Source: Petaurus breviceps papuanus (taxonomy: Eukaryota; Chordata; Mammalia; Diprotodontia; Petauridae). Taken from it: a stretch of 64,000 bases of DNA. This document shows, one piece after another, positions 43,761 to 55,479 of the stretch. Both the position numbers and the translations under genes were made by a program. Each line of letters begins with the position of its first letter. Positions within the stretch are counted from its first letter, which is position 1. The notes under the pieces were generated by a model. It was not told where the DNA came from. It saw only the letters and a program-made list of their open reading frames with translations, and searched no databases. The stretch covers positions 101,336,677 through 101,400,676 of the forward strand of contig JAMXIF010001253.1 of the NCBI GenBank assembly GCA_028583685.1. Direction: 5' to 3'.

Positions 43761-44666
43761 CACATTATTAATTAGAGAAATGCAAATTAAAACAACTTTG
43801 AGATATCTTCCTACACCTATCAGTAAAATGATAAGATGCCTTTCAATTGGGGAATGGCTAAGTAAGTTGTAGTACATGATTGTCTTTTGTTTCTTTTTTT
43901 GAAGGGGGAAGGTAGGGCAATTGGGGTTAAGTGACTTGCCCAAGTCACACGGCTAGTTTTTTGTGTTAAGTGTCTGAAGTCAAATTTGAACTCAGGTCGT
44001 CCTGACTCCAGGGTTGGTGCTCTATTCACTGAGCCAACTAGCCGCCCCTGTAGTATATGATTGTGATGGAAACTGTGCTATAAGAAATGATGAGTTGGTT
44101 GATTTTTTAATTTATTTTTTTTTGAGTTGGTTGATTTTAGAAAAACATGGGAAGACTTACATGAAATGATGAAAAGTGAAATGAAGAATTGAAATATTGT
44201 TGTAAGAACAACTTTGATTGACTAATTCATCTTGAGTATCATAAATATACAAACCAACTACAAAGGACATATGAACAAAGATACTATCCACCTCCAGAGA
44301 AAGAACTGATAAATAGAAGTATGTACATTATTATATATATATTTGGGTGTGTATATGCATGTGTGTTCTATGTGTATCTATGTTTAATTGTAGCCTTCTT
44401 TAGGGCAGGGTGGGGAGGGAGGGAGAAAAAGAAAGCAGACAGAAGAGAACAAAAGAAAACTTAGAATGAAGTACAGAAAAGCAAGGTAGTTTTAAAAACA
44501 ATGTGTAGTATTTATTACATAGTTTTCAAAAAAAAAGTAAACAATCTGAAATGGTAATTTATGGTTTTATATTGAATCCTCTCTTTATGCTGTGCTGTAT
44601 ACATGGAAATGTTCTTTTTCCCCCTCTTTGTATTTAAGTCCAAAATGAATAAAAATTTTAAAATTA
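43761..44666 (+). mobile_element. L1 3' end inserted in an L1 of opposite strand
   Basis: Begins within ORF2 (REMQIKTTLRYLPTPISK in the frame at 43630-43872, the known L1 C-terminal block), continues with CTATAAGAAATGATGAG and a 3' UTR ending in AAAATTTTAAA. Flanks ATTAATCACATT at 43749-43760 and 44667-44678 are identical. A SINE lies within it. Confidence 0.92.
43884..44049 (-). mobile_element. CORE-SINE inserted in the nested L1
   Basis: T-rich tail, GGGGTTAAGTGACTTGCCCA, CTCAGGTCGTCCTGACTCCA, GAGCCAACTAGCCGCCCC. Flanks GTAGTACATGATTGT (43869-43883) and GTAGTATATGATTGT (44050-44064) differ at one base of 15. It is the last of three nested insertions. Confidence 0.95.
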
Positions 44667-45079
44667 ATTAATCACATTTATAATTTCTTCTACTGTAATG
44701 ATATTACATTATGTTCATGTACCACAGCTTGTTCAAATATTTCCAGCTCAAGGGCTCCGCTTGGGGCCCAGTTTTTTTGCTACTATAAAATGTGTTTTTT
44801 ATTTAAATTTATCAGTGAGCTTTTAAGATAATACATCCTTCAATAAGAACATAGTGTTACCTCTACTGATAATGTTTTTTTTTTTTAAAACAGAAACTAA
44901 AATATAACTTTTAAAAAATTAACAATTTGGGGGAGCTGCACAGACCGTATTTGCTTGAAAACCTAGGTTAATTTTCCTTGGAACTGAAAATCAATGAAAA
45001 GTATGCTAAGTTCTGCTTCGCCCTCCCGAAGCAGCCGCTACCTTCCCCTTTCAGACCGCCTCTGTCTACTCTGTATATA

Positions 45080-45515
45080 TCTTCTATGTAATTAGTTAAG
45101 TAGATTTTATCTCTTCCATTATTGTGGGAACTCCTTGAAAACGGGATTATTTTTGCTTTTCTTTATGTCTTAGTGCTCAGCACTGTACTTGGCACACTGT
45201 TTGTGTTTTTTTTGTTCAGTCCTCTCAGTCCCATCTGATTGTTTGTGACACCACATGGAGTTTTCTTGGCAAAGATACTGAAGAGGTTTGCCATTTCCTT
45301 CTCCAGTTAATTTTACAGGTGAGGAAACCGAGGCAAATATGGTTAAGTTACCTGTCCAGGGTCACACAACTAGTAAGTATCTGAGGCTGGATTTGAAGTC
45401 AGGAAGATGAGTCTTCTTGACTTCCAGGTCCAGTGCTCTATCCACTGGGCCACCTAGCTGCCCTGGCATACTGTAGACACTTAATAAATATTCGTTGACT
45501 GGTTTGTTACTGACT
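45080..45515 (+). mobile_element. L2 3' end split by a SINE
   Basis: ATTGTGGGAACTCCTTGAAA and CAGCACTGTACTTGGCACAC before the SINE; ATACTGTAGACACTTAATAA after it. 44831-45079 is unclassified apart from a short perfect hairpin (CTGCTTCG, six-base loop, CGAAGCAG) at 45013-45034. Confidence 0.8.
45201..45463 (-). mobile_element. WSINE1-like SINE, reversed, with target duplication
   Basis: TTGTTCAGTCCTCTCAGTCC, AGTTTTCTTGGCAAAGATAC, TTTACAGGTGAGGAAACCGA and GGCCACCTAGCTGCCC. Flanked by TGGCACACTGT (45190-45200) and TGGCATACTGT (45464-45474). Confidence 0.92.
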
Positions 45516-45955
45516 GACTCTAAGTGTAACAAGATTTCTAAGCCCCAAATGATGACTTCCTTATCTGAAGCAGTATTTGATGGGACTGAAGTATTCTTAC
45601 TCCAATGCCTCATCATGTTGTCAGAATCCTGAGTTCTTAAAAGCTCTACCAGTGGAGCCCAAGTCCTGTCAAGGCCAAGTCAAACCAGACTGGCTTTGTC
45701 TACTGTTTGTGGACCAGTTGGAGAGTCCCACAGCTAGAGGCTTGGCCGCTTAGTAATGAATCTGGGGGGATTATAGCAATTCACAAAGATGTCTCTTAAG
45801 GAGTAGAGGAATTGAAATCTACCTCAGAGTCTACCTCATGTACATGAAATCATGAACCCTCGAAGTATTGAACTTTTTGATAGAACTGAATTCCAGGACC
45901 ACAGAAGAATTTGGACAGACAGTCTACTTGGGGTTTGACCTTGATGAGAGACAGA
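45516..45955. other. Unclassified DNA
   Basis: No recognised feature. The 112-codon frame at 45868-46206 runs into the reversed MIR that follows and is not called. Confidence 0.45.
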
Positions 45956-45959
45956 TTCA

Positions 45960-46205
45960 TCCTCTCCTGGGGATGGTGACTTATAACCATATTCTGCAAA
46001 TGGAGAAACTAAGGCAAGGGGCAGTCTCTCTGAGTCATGAAGAAAGAAGGGACAAAACCAGGAATGAAACTCAGAGTTGCCTGAGGGATGGGATAGGAAA
46101 GCTGAAGCTACAGCCCCTTTTGAGCATTTTAAAACAATTTTTGCCCCTGGATGAGTATCCAGTTTTCTTAACTGTGTACTTCAGTGCCTTAGACCACAAT
46201 GCTTA
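45960..46205 (-). mobile_element. MIR SINE, reversed, degenerate
   Basis: CATATTCTGCAAATGGAGAA, ACTAAGGCAAGGGGCAGT and AACCAGGAATGAAACTCAGA match the reversed MIR core. The far end is poorly defined. Confidence 0.5.
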
Positions 46206-46209
46206 GTTT

Positions 46210-47090
46210 CCAATCATCCTAAAGAAAGTCTAGGGTCACTTTCATGTTCTACTTTGTCCTTGCCCCTCACCCTATACTGGTTTGCCTTAAAAGGAGCTAA
46301 ATGAAAGTTAATAGACTGTCTGAGACTTGGAGTGCAAGTCAGTCAATTCCCAACATGTAATCTGGTTATAATTATAGCTCAAGGGAAGGTGGGGAGGTGT
46401 TTGGATGTGTGGAGTGAGGGAGTGGGGGGAGCCGCAGCACAATGGTGGTATTGCTGCCTAACGTACAGGCAACACTTCTCTCCTTAGTACAGGTGTCCCT
46501 GCCCCTTGTGCAATTGGCAAGCTCCTGGAAGCCTTGGGATTGCTTCAGATAAATATCCCCCAGGGTTATGTCTTCTGCCCTGAAACATGTGAAGACACAA
46601 CCCACAGCTATCTGGGTGTGGGCCTGCATTAGTCATCAAGGACCTGGAGAGAAGTTTCCTTTAAAAGTCAAACCAACCTACCTACTTCTGTTTCTGGAAA
46701 AAATAATAATCAGGAGAACCTCACCTAGACTTAGTCCCAGTTGCTAATGCAAATAAACCAAAACAGGCTTCTTCTAGACATTCCTTCTCTGAAGAGAATT
46801 GGAGTTTCAGAGCACTGCCCCCAGAATAGTCTAAAGAAATCGATTTCCCCTGAATCTGAGATCTCCTGCATTTGAGACTTTCCAGTAACCCAGGAGAAGA
46901 GTGTTGGGAAAGGATTTCAGTCTAGAATTATTTCCAAATTATTAGACTTCTATGTAACCACAACTACCTTGAGAGTTTTCATTTGTGATGTAACATGCAT
47001 ATAAACTGAGTGTATACTTTAGGTATACAAAGCAAAACCATGCTCAAACATTAAATCCTTGGCACAAATCACATGAATCTCTCAACACCT
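46210..47090. other. Unclassified DNA
   Basis: No nameable repeat or gene. An 85-codon minus-strand frame at 46372-46629 has no motif. Confidence 0.45.
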
Positions 47091-47094
47091 TAGA

Positions 47095-47215
47095 ATGCTT
47101 ATTAATGAAGCTCCTTGAGGGCAGGAACTATTTTTTGCCTCTTTTTGTATCCCCAGAGCTTAGCACAGTGCCTGGCTCACAGGAAGCACACAAGTGTTAA
47201 ATGACTGAACAGAGG
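47095..47215 (+). mobile_element. L2 3' tip
   Basis: GAAGCTCCTTGAGGGCAGGA, CTTAGCACAGTGCCTGGCTC, AGTGTTAAATGACTGAA. It ends right before the start of another L2 piece in the same direction. Confidence 0.8.
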
Positions 47216-47675
47216 TAGAAGAAATCCTACAACTACGCTCACTGGGTACATTATACATTCGTGTTGTCTTTCTCTAACCAGACCCTCCCTGCGTCAAGGC
47301 AGTCCTTTCAGTCCTCCCTAATTGATTTCCCCACTTCAAATACTCTCTTCTTTCCTGAAGCCTCTCAGAGCTCTCCTTCTCTCCCACCCCAGGACCTGAC
47401 CTATTCGCTGATAACATTGAGGCTATAAAATATGAGCGCTCTCCTATCATCTATTTGTCTCAGACTCCACTGACATCATTCTCCAACTCTTTACCTTGTT
47501 CTTCTTTCCCCAGTCTCTCATATTGCAGTTGCCTTTCTCCTTACCAAGATAAATGCATATGCACTCGATCTCATTCCCTCCCTTCTCCAATAGATTATTT
47601 TTCTCTCTCTCTTCCCTTCCCTTCCTTCTTTTCTTTCTGTTTCTTTGCTCCTTCCTTTCTTTCTCTTCCTTCCTT

Positions 47676-47848
<173 letters not shown>

Positions 47849-48716
47849 TCTTTTTTCATTTCCTCCCTCCTTCCCCCTCTCATCCCTTTCTCCTCTTTTT
47901 CTCTTCTTCCTCCCTCCCTCTCTGTCTCTGTCTCTCTTACTATCCCCTTCCCTACTACCTTCAAACATGCCCAGATCTCCCCTAATCTTAAAAACAAAAC
48001 GAAACAAAACAAAGCTCCTTTCATTAGACCCTACTATATCCTCAAGTGATCATCCTAAAAATATCTCTTTTCTTTCTTAATCAAAATCATAGTAAAATTA
48101 GTCTGGACTTAATTTTTCCATTTCCTCTCCTCTCTCTTCCAAACTATCTTCAATCTGATTTCTGACTTCATCACTCAACTAAAACTTCTCTCTCCAAAGT
48201 TACCAAAGATATATTAATTTCCAAATATAATGTTTTCTCAGTCCTCAATTTTTCTGAATCTATCTATGATATTTCATACTATTGACCACCCTCTCCTCCT
48301 GGATACAGTACTTCGTCCTCAATGAGTTTTTGGAATTCTTCTCTCTCCTGGTTCTTCTCCTACCTGTCTAACCTCTCCCTGTTCCTTTATTTATTTTGCT
48401 TGTTCATCATGCATATCACACCCCTAACCGTGGGTGTTCCCCAAGGCTCTAAGTCAATCCAAATTGATTCTCTCTTCTACATTCTTCTCTCTACATTCTC
48501 TCTTGGTGATCTCATCAGCACTTAAAGATTTAGCTATCATTTTTATACCAATGATTCACAGATCTCTATCTCTAGTCCCCCCACCCCCCCCCCCCCATCT
48601 TCAGTCCAACATCACCAATTGCCTATTGGACATTTCAAACTGGCTATCCCAGGAATATCTGAGACATGCCCAAAACAGAACTAATTTTCTTCCCCCCCCC
48701 CCCCAAATCTATCCCT

Positions 48717-48945
48717 TGTTGTTGTTTAGTCATATCTGACTCTTCATGACTTCATTTGGGGTTTTCTTGGCAAAGATACTGGAATGGTTTGCCATTTCTT
48801 TTCTAGCTCATTTTACAGATGAAAAAAACTGGGGTAAACAGGGTTAAGTGACTTACCCAGAGTTGCACAGCTGGAAAGTGGCAAGATTTGAACTCAGGTC
48901 TTCCTGACTCCAAGCTCAGTGCTCTATCCACTGAATCACCTTGGT
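48717..48945 (-). mobile_element. WSINE1-like SINE in L2, reversed
   Basis: TTGTTGTTTAGTCATATCTG, GGGGTTTTCTTGGCAAAGAT, TCATTTTACAGATGAAAAAA, GGTCTTCCTGACTCCAAGCT and CACTGAATCACCTTGG. Confidence 0.85.
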
Positions 48946-49036
48946 GCTTTGTACTAGGCACCTCCTATTCTGAGAATTCCATTCTTTCTCACTTCTGCCC
49001 TACAGAATCAATCTTTTCTTTCAAGAAATAACTCAA

Positions 49037-49205
49037 GGGGCGGCTAGGTGGTGCAGTGAGTAAAGCGCCGGCCCTGGAGTCAGGAGGACCTGAGTTCAGT
49101 TTGGGCCTCAGACACTTAACACCCACACACAAAAAAAAACTAGCTATGTAACCTTGAGCAAGTTATTTAACCCCAATTGCCCTCCAAAAGGCAAAAAAAA
49201 AAAAA
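49037..49205 (+). mobile_element. CORE-SINE with A-tail in L2
   Basis: GGGGCGGCTAGGTGGTGCAG, GCGCCGGCCCTGGAGTCAGG, AACCTTGAGCAAGTTATTTA and an A-run at 49193-49204. An internal A-rich stretch also occurs at 49130-49139. Confidence 0.9.
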
Positions 49206-49445
49206 GAATTTGAGTACTACCAGCCTTCCACATGAAGCCTTTCCTTATATGCTACCTTCCCCTCCTAAATATGTACTTATTTTCTTTATATTTAGTCTGC
49301 ACATACATCTATATGTAATTGTTGTCCTCCTCCTTACAATTCCCAAACAGGGATTCTTTTATTCATTACATTTATATCACCAGTGCCTGGAAGAGTGCCT
49401 GGCACATATGAAGTACTTGATAAATTCTTGTTGATTAATTGAATA

Positions 49446-49545
49446 AACAAGTATTTAATAAGTATTTGTTGTGGGCCAGGCACTGTGCTAAGCAGAAAAA
49501 AATGAGAATAATTCCTGCCCTCAAGCAGCTTACATTCTAGTGGTG
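49446..49545 (-). mobile_element. L2 3' end, reversed, abutting an L2 3' end
   Basis: GTATTTAATAAGTATTTGTT, GGGCCAGGCACTGTGCTAAG and GCCCTCAAGCAGCTTACATT. The forward L2 3' tip ends at 49445, so two L2 tails meet head-on. Confidence 0.75.
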
Positions 49546-49547
49546 GA

Positions 49548-49605
49548 TATATAATTATATATATATATATGATATACACATACATATATATGTATGTATA
49601 TATGT
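49548..49605. repeat. (AT)n / TATG simple repeat
   Basis: ATATATATATATGATATACA and TATATATGTATGTATATATG. Confidence 0.9.
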
Positions 49606-49609
49606 ATAG

Positions 49610-50155
49610 TGGGGGCCTTTCCATTTCCCACCCAGCATGCTCAGTCACCATTCCTAGTTCCAGGGAGCCACATGGAAGCTTGGAGCATGGGGAGGACCTG
49701 CTTCTGGCCATATATGACTGCTTGCTGAAGGAGGGGTTTGCGAAGTGAGATGTTGAAGAGTCCCTTAATTGACTTCTGAACCAAAAGAGATGATGACTTA
49801 TTGGATGTATAAAAATGAGCCACTGGTCTCTCCATCTTTCTCTTCTTTTCCATTCTTGAAGCATGTGGACTGTCTCTAACTGTTCCATGAGAGTTAAGCA
49901 GAAGAAACAGAATTGCTCTCTCTCTCCCAGTTTGTGAGTACATGGCTGCCTTTGCTTCTCTTGTGTTTGTTCTTCTTTGGTGTTAGTCAAATGAGTATAT
50001 CATTGTCATGCCTGGTGGGATCTGAAAAGTTTCAGAGGTCTGAAGGTCCTGGGAAGTTCTCAAATCTAGTAGTTGTTATGTCATCAGAGCAGCAACGTAT
50101 GGCAGGTACAAACCCTACGTTGGAGAGGATGGTCATCAACAACAGGTTTGATTGA
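49610..50155 (+). mobile_element. Possible solitary LTR fossil
   Basis: About 545 bases with no L1, L2 or SINE similarity. A good TATA-like box, GATGTATAAAAATGAGCC, lies near 49803, followed by pyrimidine-rich CTCTCCATCTTTCTCTTC. This order is typical of an LTR promoter. Ends and target duplication are not certain. It looks old, and no internal viral region is visible. A 218-codon minus-strand frame here and in the neighbouring L2 has no recognisable domain. Confidence 0.35.
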
Positions 50156-50744
50156 AGCTTGACCCCTAAACAAGTAATAGATAGAGTTGTACAGTACAGG
50201 ACTGAGGTGAAATATAAAATGCCTGATGAGCAATCTTGCAATATTGCTTGATGTTCTGATGAGGCTTTAGCCACTCATCATTTATAATTATAATTAAAAT
50301 CATAATTATACATAAATTATAATTATAACCATAGTTATAAGTACTAATTCTGTTAATCCTATTAATTCTGTTAATGCATGGTGTCATTCTTCTATGTGTA
50401 GCTTTTTGCATATGTGTGAAAAGGAATAAATTACCTGTCTCACACCTGATTCATACTATACTTTGTTACTTTTCTCTTTTGGGAAGGCCCTCATTCCCCA
50501 AGGTATCATGGTATAGGCTTGCTAATGAGCCAATAAAGGTGAGAAAAGAGAGTTCCCTCTCATCAGGTGCTGGATTCTAGTGGACCAAACCCAGTTCAAT
50601 CATATGACTGGGAATAGGGGAAAGGGGGTGGGTGGTTAGTGCCCCCATGTGCTTGTCCAAGCTATCTTTCGATACTAGACAGATGTATGCAAAATAAAAG
50701 AAGAGTAAATACAAGATAACCTTGGAGGGAAAGGCACTAACAAT
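50156..50744. other. Unclassified; AT-rich TTATAA stretch
   Basis: 50277-50345 is a degenerate TAATTATAA repeat. No gene. 50600-50740 shows no nameable repeat. Confidence 0.45.
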
Positions 50745-50960
50745 TGGGGTGACTAGCCAGGGTTTCCTATAGAAGATGGTGTTTAGGCTAAGCCTTGAGG
50801 GAAGCCAGTGATTGTAAGAGGCTGAAGTGAGGAGGGAAAACACTCCAGGAATAGGAAACAGTCAATGCAAAGACATGGAACTAGGAATGGAGCATTACAG
50901 ATGAGGAATTCCAACTGTAACTAGCTAGACCATTGAGTGTATGGAATGAGTAATGTGTAA
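50745..50960 (-). mobile_element. L2, reversed
   Basis: GTTTAGGCTAAGCCTTGAGG, GAAGCCAGTGATTGTAAGAG and GGAGGGAAAACACTCCAGGA are the reversed L2 ORF2 end. Confidence 0.7.
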
Positions 50961-51117
50961 GATAACTAAGAAGATCAAATGAGGGGGTTGGACTACATCA
51001 TATCTGACGGTCCTTCCATCCCTGAGTTTTTGTTATTTTTGATTGTTTTCTAGTTCAGAAGTGATTGAGTGGTACAAAAAAAGCACAACATACATATTCA
51101 CATGCTTATTGCCTTCA

Positions 51118-51390
51118 TTGGGGTAGCTAAGTGGTGCAGTACATAGAGTGCTGGGCCTAGAGTCAGGAAGACTCCTTTTCCTGAATTCAAATCAGGCCTT
51201 AGACACTTACTAGCTATGTGACCCCAGGCAAGTCACTTAACCCTACTTGCTTCAGTTTCCTCTCCTGTAAAATGAGCTAGAGAAGGAAATGGCATCCAAA
51301 CCAATATCTTTGCCAAAAAAACCCCAAATGGGGTCATGAAAGTTTGGAAATGACTGAAATGACTCAACAACAACAGCAACATGTCCTTTT
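51118..51390 (+). mobile_element. WSINE1-like SINE, full length
   Basis: GGGGTAGCTAAGTGGTGCAG, GTGCTGGGCCTAGAGTCAGG, GACCCCAGGCAAGTCACTTA, AATGAGCTAGAGAAGGAAAT and CCAAATGGGGTCATGAAAGT, ending GACTCAACAACAACAGC. Confidence 0.92.
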
Positions 51391-51394
51391 TGTG

Positions 51395-51880
51395 ACAAAA
51401 TATTAATAATAGTAACAATTTTTGTAGTAGCATAGAATTGAAAACAAAGGAGATGTCCATCAATTGATAAAATGTTAAACAAATTGGGGAACTTGCACAT
51501 AATGGAAGATTACTAAGCCATAGGAAATGACAAATATAACAAATGCAGAGAAACATGAGAATATTTACATGAACTAGTATAAAATGAAGGAAAACCATAA
51601 AAACAATATGTACAAGGACTATAACAATGTAAATGGAAGGAACACAAAACAATTTCAACTGAACTCTGTGTGATTATCATGACCAAGCTTGTCCTTGAAT
51701 AAAAGATAAGAAAATGGACTTCCCTCCTTTATTTGCATAATTGAGGGACTTGGGGTATGAAATCCTGTATACATTGTCATACTCAGTTGATAAGACCAAG
51801 GTGGTTATTTGGGTTTGCTGAACTGATTTTTTGCTCTTTCATTTTAACATTTCTTTGTTACAAGGAATGGTTCTATAGGT
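51395..51880 (+). mobile_element. L1 3' end
   Basis: GATGTCCATCAATTGATAAA, CATAGGAAATGACAAATATA and ACTAGTATAAAATGAAGGAA match the L1 ORF2 end; then a 3' UTR with TTCTTTGTTACAAGGAATGG. Confidence 0.7.
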
Positions 51881-51904
51881 AGGGGAAAGATGGAATATAT
51901 TTGG

Positions 51905-52650
51905 AAACAAAAGTAATTTAAGAACAAAAGATATTGGCATACCCAGCATTTGGGGATAGGCTGAACAAATTATTGTATATGAAGGTATGGAATATTATTT
52001 TTCCATAATAAATGACAAAAAGTATAGATTTAGAGAAACCTGGGAAGACACGTATTAACAGATGCAGAGTAAAGTGAGAAGAACCCATAAAGCAATTTTT
52101 ATCATAACAAGAACAGCGTATCAGCTCCTCTAATAGAACTAAGGGCTCAGAGCAATGAAATGTGATAATTCCATAGGACTGATGAGGAAGCATGATGCCC
52201 ACCAAAATGACAGAGGCATGATGGACCAAAGATACAAAACAAGACATGTATTTTTGAAAATGGTAAATGTATGGATTTATTTTGCTTGACTTATATGTAT
52301 TTGTTACAAGGACTATGTTTTTCCCTTTTTACTTGGGGGGTGATGTGTGTGATAGGATTTCAGGGGACATGACAATGTTGTTGAAGAAAGGAAATATAAG
52401 AGGGCCATTGAAATCTCTTAAAAATGTATGGAAGGAAACAGAAGGGAGTTAGAGGGAAACAGACAAGCAGGACAACTTTAAAAATAACACAAATTTCTTA
52501 CATACATTTTAAAAAAGCAAACTGTAGGTAATAGAGTTTTATACTTTCACATTTAATCCCCTTATCACTTTGTACACAGAAAATTTGTGTGCAGAAATTT
52601 TTAGACTGTTCATTAAGTTCAGAATAAAATTTTTTAAAATTCTAAAAGAT
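51905..52650 (+). mobile_element. L1 3' end, second in tandem
   Basis: GGGATAGGCTGAACAAATTA, GGAATATTATTTTTCCATAA, GATTTAGAGAAACCTGGGAA; then the 3' UTR TTATATGTATTTGTTACAAG and an A-rich end near 52640. Same direction as the previous copy and directly behind it; each has its own ORF2 end. Confidence 0.75.
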
Positions 52651-53740
52651 ATCAATAATAATTTAACAATATACCATACATTTTCATAGGTATTCTAACA
52701 CATATGTGTATATATATAGTGCTATCCATATTGAAATTCATTTTTAGTACTTTCCTATTAAATATTTTTATGACTTAGATTAAAAATCAATTAGTGTCTG
52801 ATGTATGTGCAAGTCCCATCAACTTGGTAGGCCAATGTACCCTCTTCAGGTGGAGGTCACATTAGGGAGCTTGTTTCCAGGAAAGTGTGACAACACATAA
52901 GGGAAGGGCTTTTGAGAGACTATAGAGCATAGGTACATAGTCTGTAACAAGTTCTGAATGGCTAACTGTGGTTGGAGAAGCTTTTTTTGATTGTCTATGT
53001 AGTTGGAACTGTAGGTGTCTTCAAAAAGGCACAACTCAGCTTTCAGGTACCTTTCTTTTCATTTCATTGAAGGACTGCTTATTGTACCTGATGAGAGATG
53101 ACGTGGTAAGAGAAAGGGCCTTAGAGTCTTCTCCCCTCAGAAGTTATCTAGCCTCTAGAAACAGCCCTTGGTCCTAGGCCTTTTTGCTTGTTCTTTTTCA
53201 TTATGATTAAAGGAAGCAAAATCTCAGACCTTGGGGGTTTCAGAAGTTGGAAGAGTGAACCACAGGAATCAAGGAGTCAGAATCCAAGCTGGGTTTTGCT
53301 CCCAGTACAGCATATATGCCCCACGGAACAAGTAATATTTGAGAATGACCTTTAGGACCCCAGCCCAGTGCAAAGATTCACTAAATTGTCATGTCTCATC
53401 TGGACATGAAGTTGGCAGAGGCAATGCTATATAGGAATTGAACTAAGTTTTGAGCTTATTTTCCCAGAAACCAAGGTATTATGAGGGAATTTATGTACCT
53501 GAGGTATTGGCAGGAGAGGGAGGGAATAATGTTTGTACTTTTTCCTAACTAAATCTCTGAAGGAAAAATATTTTTCAGAATGTAATAGATATCTATTAAT
53601 TGGTGAGTTAGAACGAGATCTTCTAAAATAGAAGGAGAAACATATCTGATGGGGGATTAAACCAATGATGGTACAAACCCTGGGACCCTGAAGGAAGTTA
53701 TAACTTGGCCATATTGGGAAAGAGCAAACCATACTATAGA
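52651..53740. other. Unclassified DNA
   Basis: No nameable repeat or gene. Minus-strand frame 53427-53777 (116 codons) lacks motifs. Confidence 0.4.
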
Positions 53741-53744
53741 GAAA

Positions 53745-53945
53745 TAGAATCACATTCACCAAATTTTTGGATAACACAAAAAATGGAATATCTAATATGA
53801 TGGCTAAAGAATTGAGATCCTACTTGAGAGATTAGAATTCTGTGCCATCAGGATGAAATTTAACAGGGATAAATACAAAGTCCTGTTTTTAGGTTCAAAA
53901 AATCAAGTATGCAAGTATAAGATGAGGAAGATCTGGCTTTACAAC
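53745..53945 (+). mobile_element. L3/CR1 LINE fragment
   Basis: One frame reads KFLDNTKNGIS, the decayed form of the CR1 RT catalytic block FADDTKLGG (about 53759-53790). After a shift comes MKFNRDKYKVLFLGSKNQ (53853-53906), matching the CR1 block KFN..KCKVLHLG. Very old. Confidence 0.8.
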
Positions 53946-53989
53946 AGTTTATAGGGGGGAAAAGATTTAAAGGTTTTGGTTACCCACAC

Positions 53990-54090
53990 GTTCTTTGCAG
54001 GTAGGGAGAAAGTGTTTTTTATGTAACCTCCTGGTGCCCAGCACAAAACTGGATATATAGAAGGTTCTTAAGTGTAATTGGAACTTAAGC
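53990..54090 (+). mobile_element. L2 3' tip
   Basis: CTGGTGCCCAGCACAAAACT, GGATATATAGAAGGTTCTTA. Confidence 0.5.
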
Positions 54091-55475
54091 AAATTCTGCC
54101 CTTTCCACATCCAGGATTATTACTAATATTTTGAGATTTATCCAAGGATTAAAACAATTTGCATATCCTGACACATATCCCCAGGGGAAAGAGGGGGGTT
54201 GAAAAAGGCAAATGAAAAGGGGTACAAGTGTTTAATCCCAGCTTCAGAAAGACTACTCAACAGAGGTATCAGCCTGCTTGAGTAGACCTCAACCCCAGGG
54301 TAGGTTATAATAAATCTATTATGTGGTAGAAGCATACTGTCTATAATCCTAAGGCAAAGAAATAGTAAATGGACTTGTTCAAAATTAGCTAGGAGCAAAG
54401 GCTGGAGACCTGCTGAGAAGGTTGAATTGGAGCATCTTGCCATCCTCCCTAATGGTCCTTTTCTATGCCAGTCTATGGGGCTATAGGCTTAAATAACAAC
54501 AGAGTTGAAAAGATGTTGACTAGCCCTCAGGAGTGTTCTAGGTGGTTGCATTCTAAAAGAGTTGTGCCACTTTGCTGAGAAAGCAATAGCAATTCTAGTG
54601 GGAAATGGGTGCCAGTTCTGAAGATGGAGGGAAGCAACAGCAGCTATTAAAAAAAAAAACTTCTAAGACTCTCAAAAAGTAGATGTTAATAATAAGGCAT
54701 CTTGGTGTGATTTGAACATTCCTGTGTCCCTCTGCTACTGCCCCATTGAAGTAGTAGTTGCAGAGGACACAGGAGTTCCTCAACTATGCTTAGTTATTGG
54801 ACCATGCTAAATTCCTGGGGGAGGTTCAAAACCATGAGATAGAAGAGCAAACCCAGGCTTTTCTCTTCACAGGTGCTGCAAGTTATGTGGATTTTGCAGG
54901 TCTTGAGGAGGAGAGTTGACTCTCTAACAACCTAGAGTATTTTCCACGTTTGAGAGAGTCTCAGCCCCAGGGCAATATTATATTAAATCTAGAACTATAC
55001 AGGTCTTTGGAAATCACCAAACTTGTAGGGTGATTTTCTCCAGCTGTGGGTTAATTCTCTTGTTAGCAAACCTTATTTCTTTCCCCACTTTAGTGAGGAT
55101 TGTGTCCCTGGATAAAAGAGGGCTACTCATCAGGAGGTTGTTGCCTTAATTGCCTATGGACTTTGGTATATTTCTGTATTATTTGTCATTTGCCTGGTTA
55201 GCTTGGTGTTTGTAAGGGAATTGAGGCATGAGATCTAGTAATAAGCCAAAACCCAATGTTCCCTTATTTATCTAGATAGCGTCACAAGCCATGATGTCAT
55301 TATTGATATCTCCAATATTGAACGAGGTCCAGATCTCCTCGATTAACACATGGGTTCCATAAGTGAATACTTGCTTGATTACCCAGGCAGATTTTCCCAT
55401 ATTATTATAGTGTTTCAATCTTTCCCTTTTGAAGCATTAAGAAGGAGTGAACTGTGTAGATGGCTTTTAGCCCCA
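54091..55475. other. Unclassified DNA
   Basis: No gene or nameable repeat. Minus-strand frame 54138-54443 (101 codons) has no recognised motif. Confidence 0.4.
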
Positions 55476-55479
55476 GCTT

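Larger units (their letters stand above)
43445..44830 (-). mobile_element. L1 3' end, reversed, split by another L1
   Basis: Left part 43445-43760 (TTTCCACTAAACATTTGTTC, TTCTGCATATATTCCTATTT) and right part 44667-44830 (TACATTATGTTCATGTACCA, CAGCTTGTTCAAATATTTCC). It is broken by the L1(+) at 43761-44666 with a perfect 12-bp duplication. Confidence 0.75.

Noticed and set aside
49334-49990. 218-codon minus-strand frame
   Set aside because: Begins in the LTR-like block and runs through an AT microsatellite into reversed L2; no recognisable domain.
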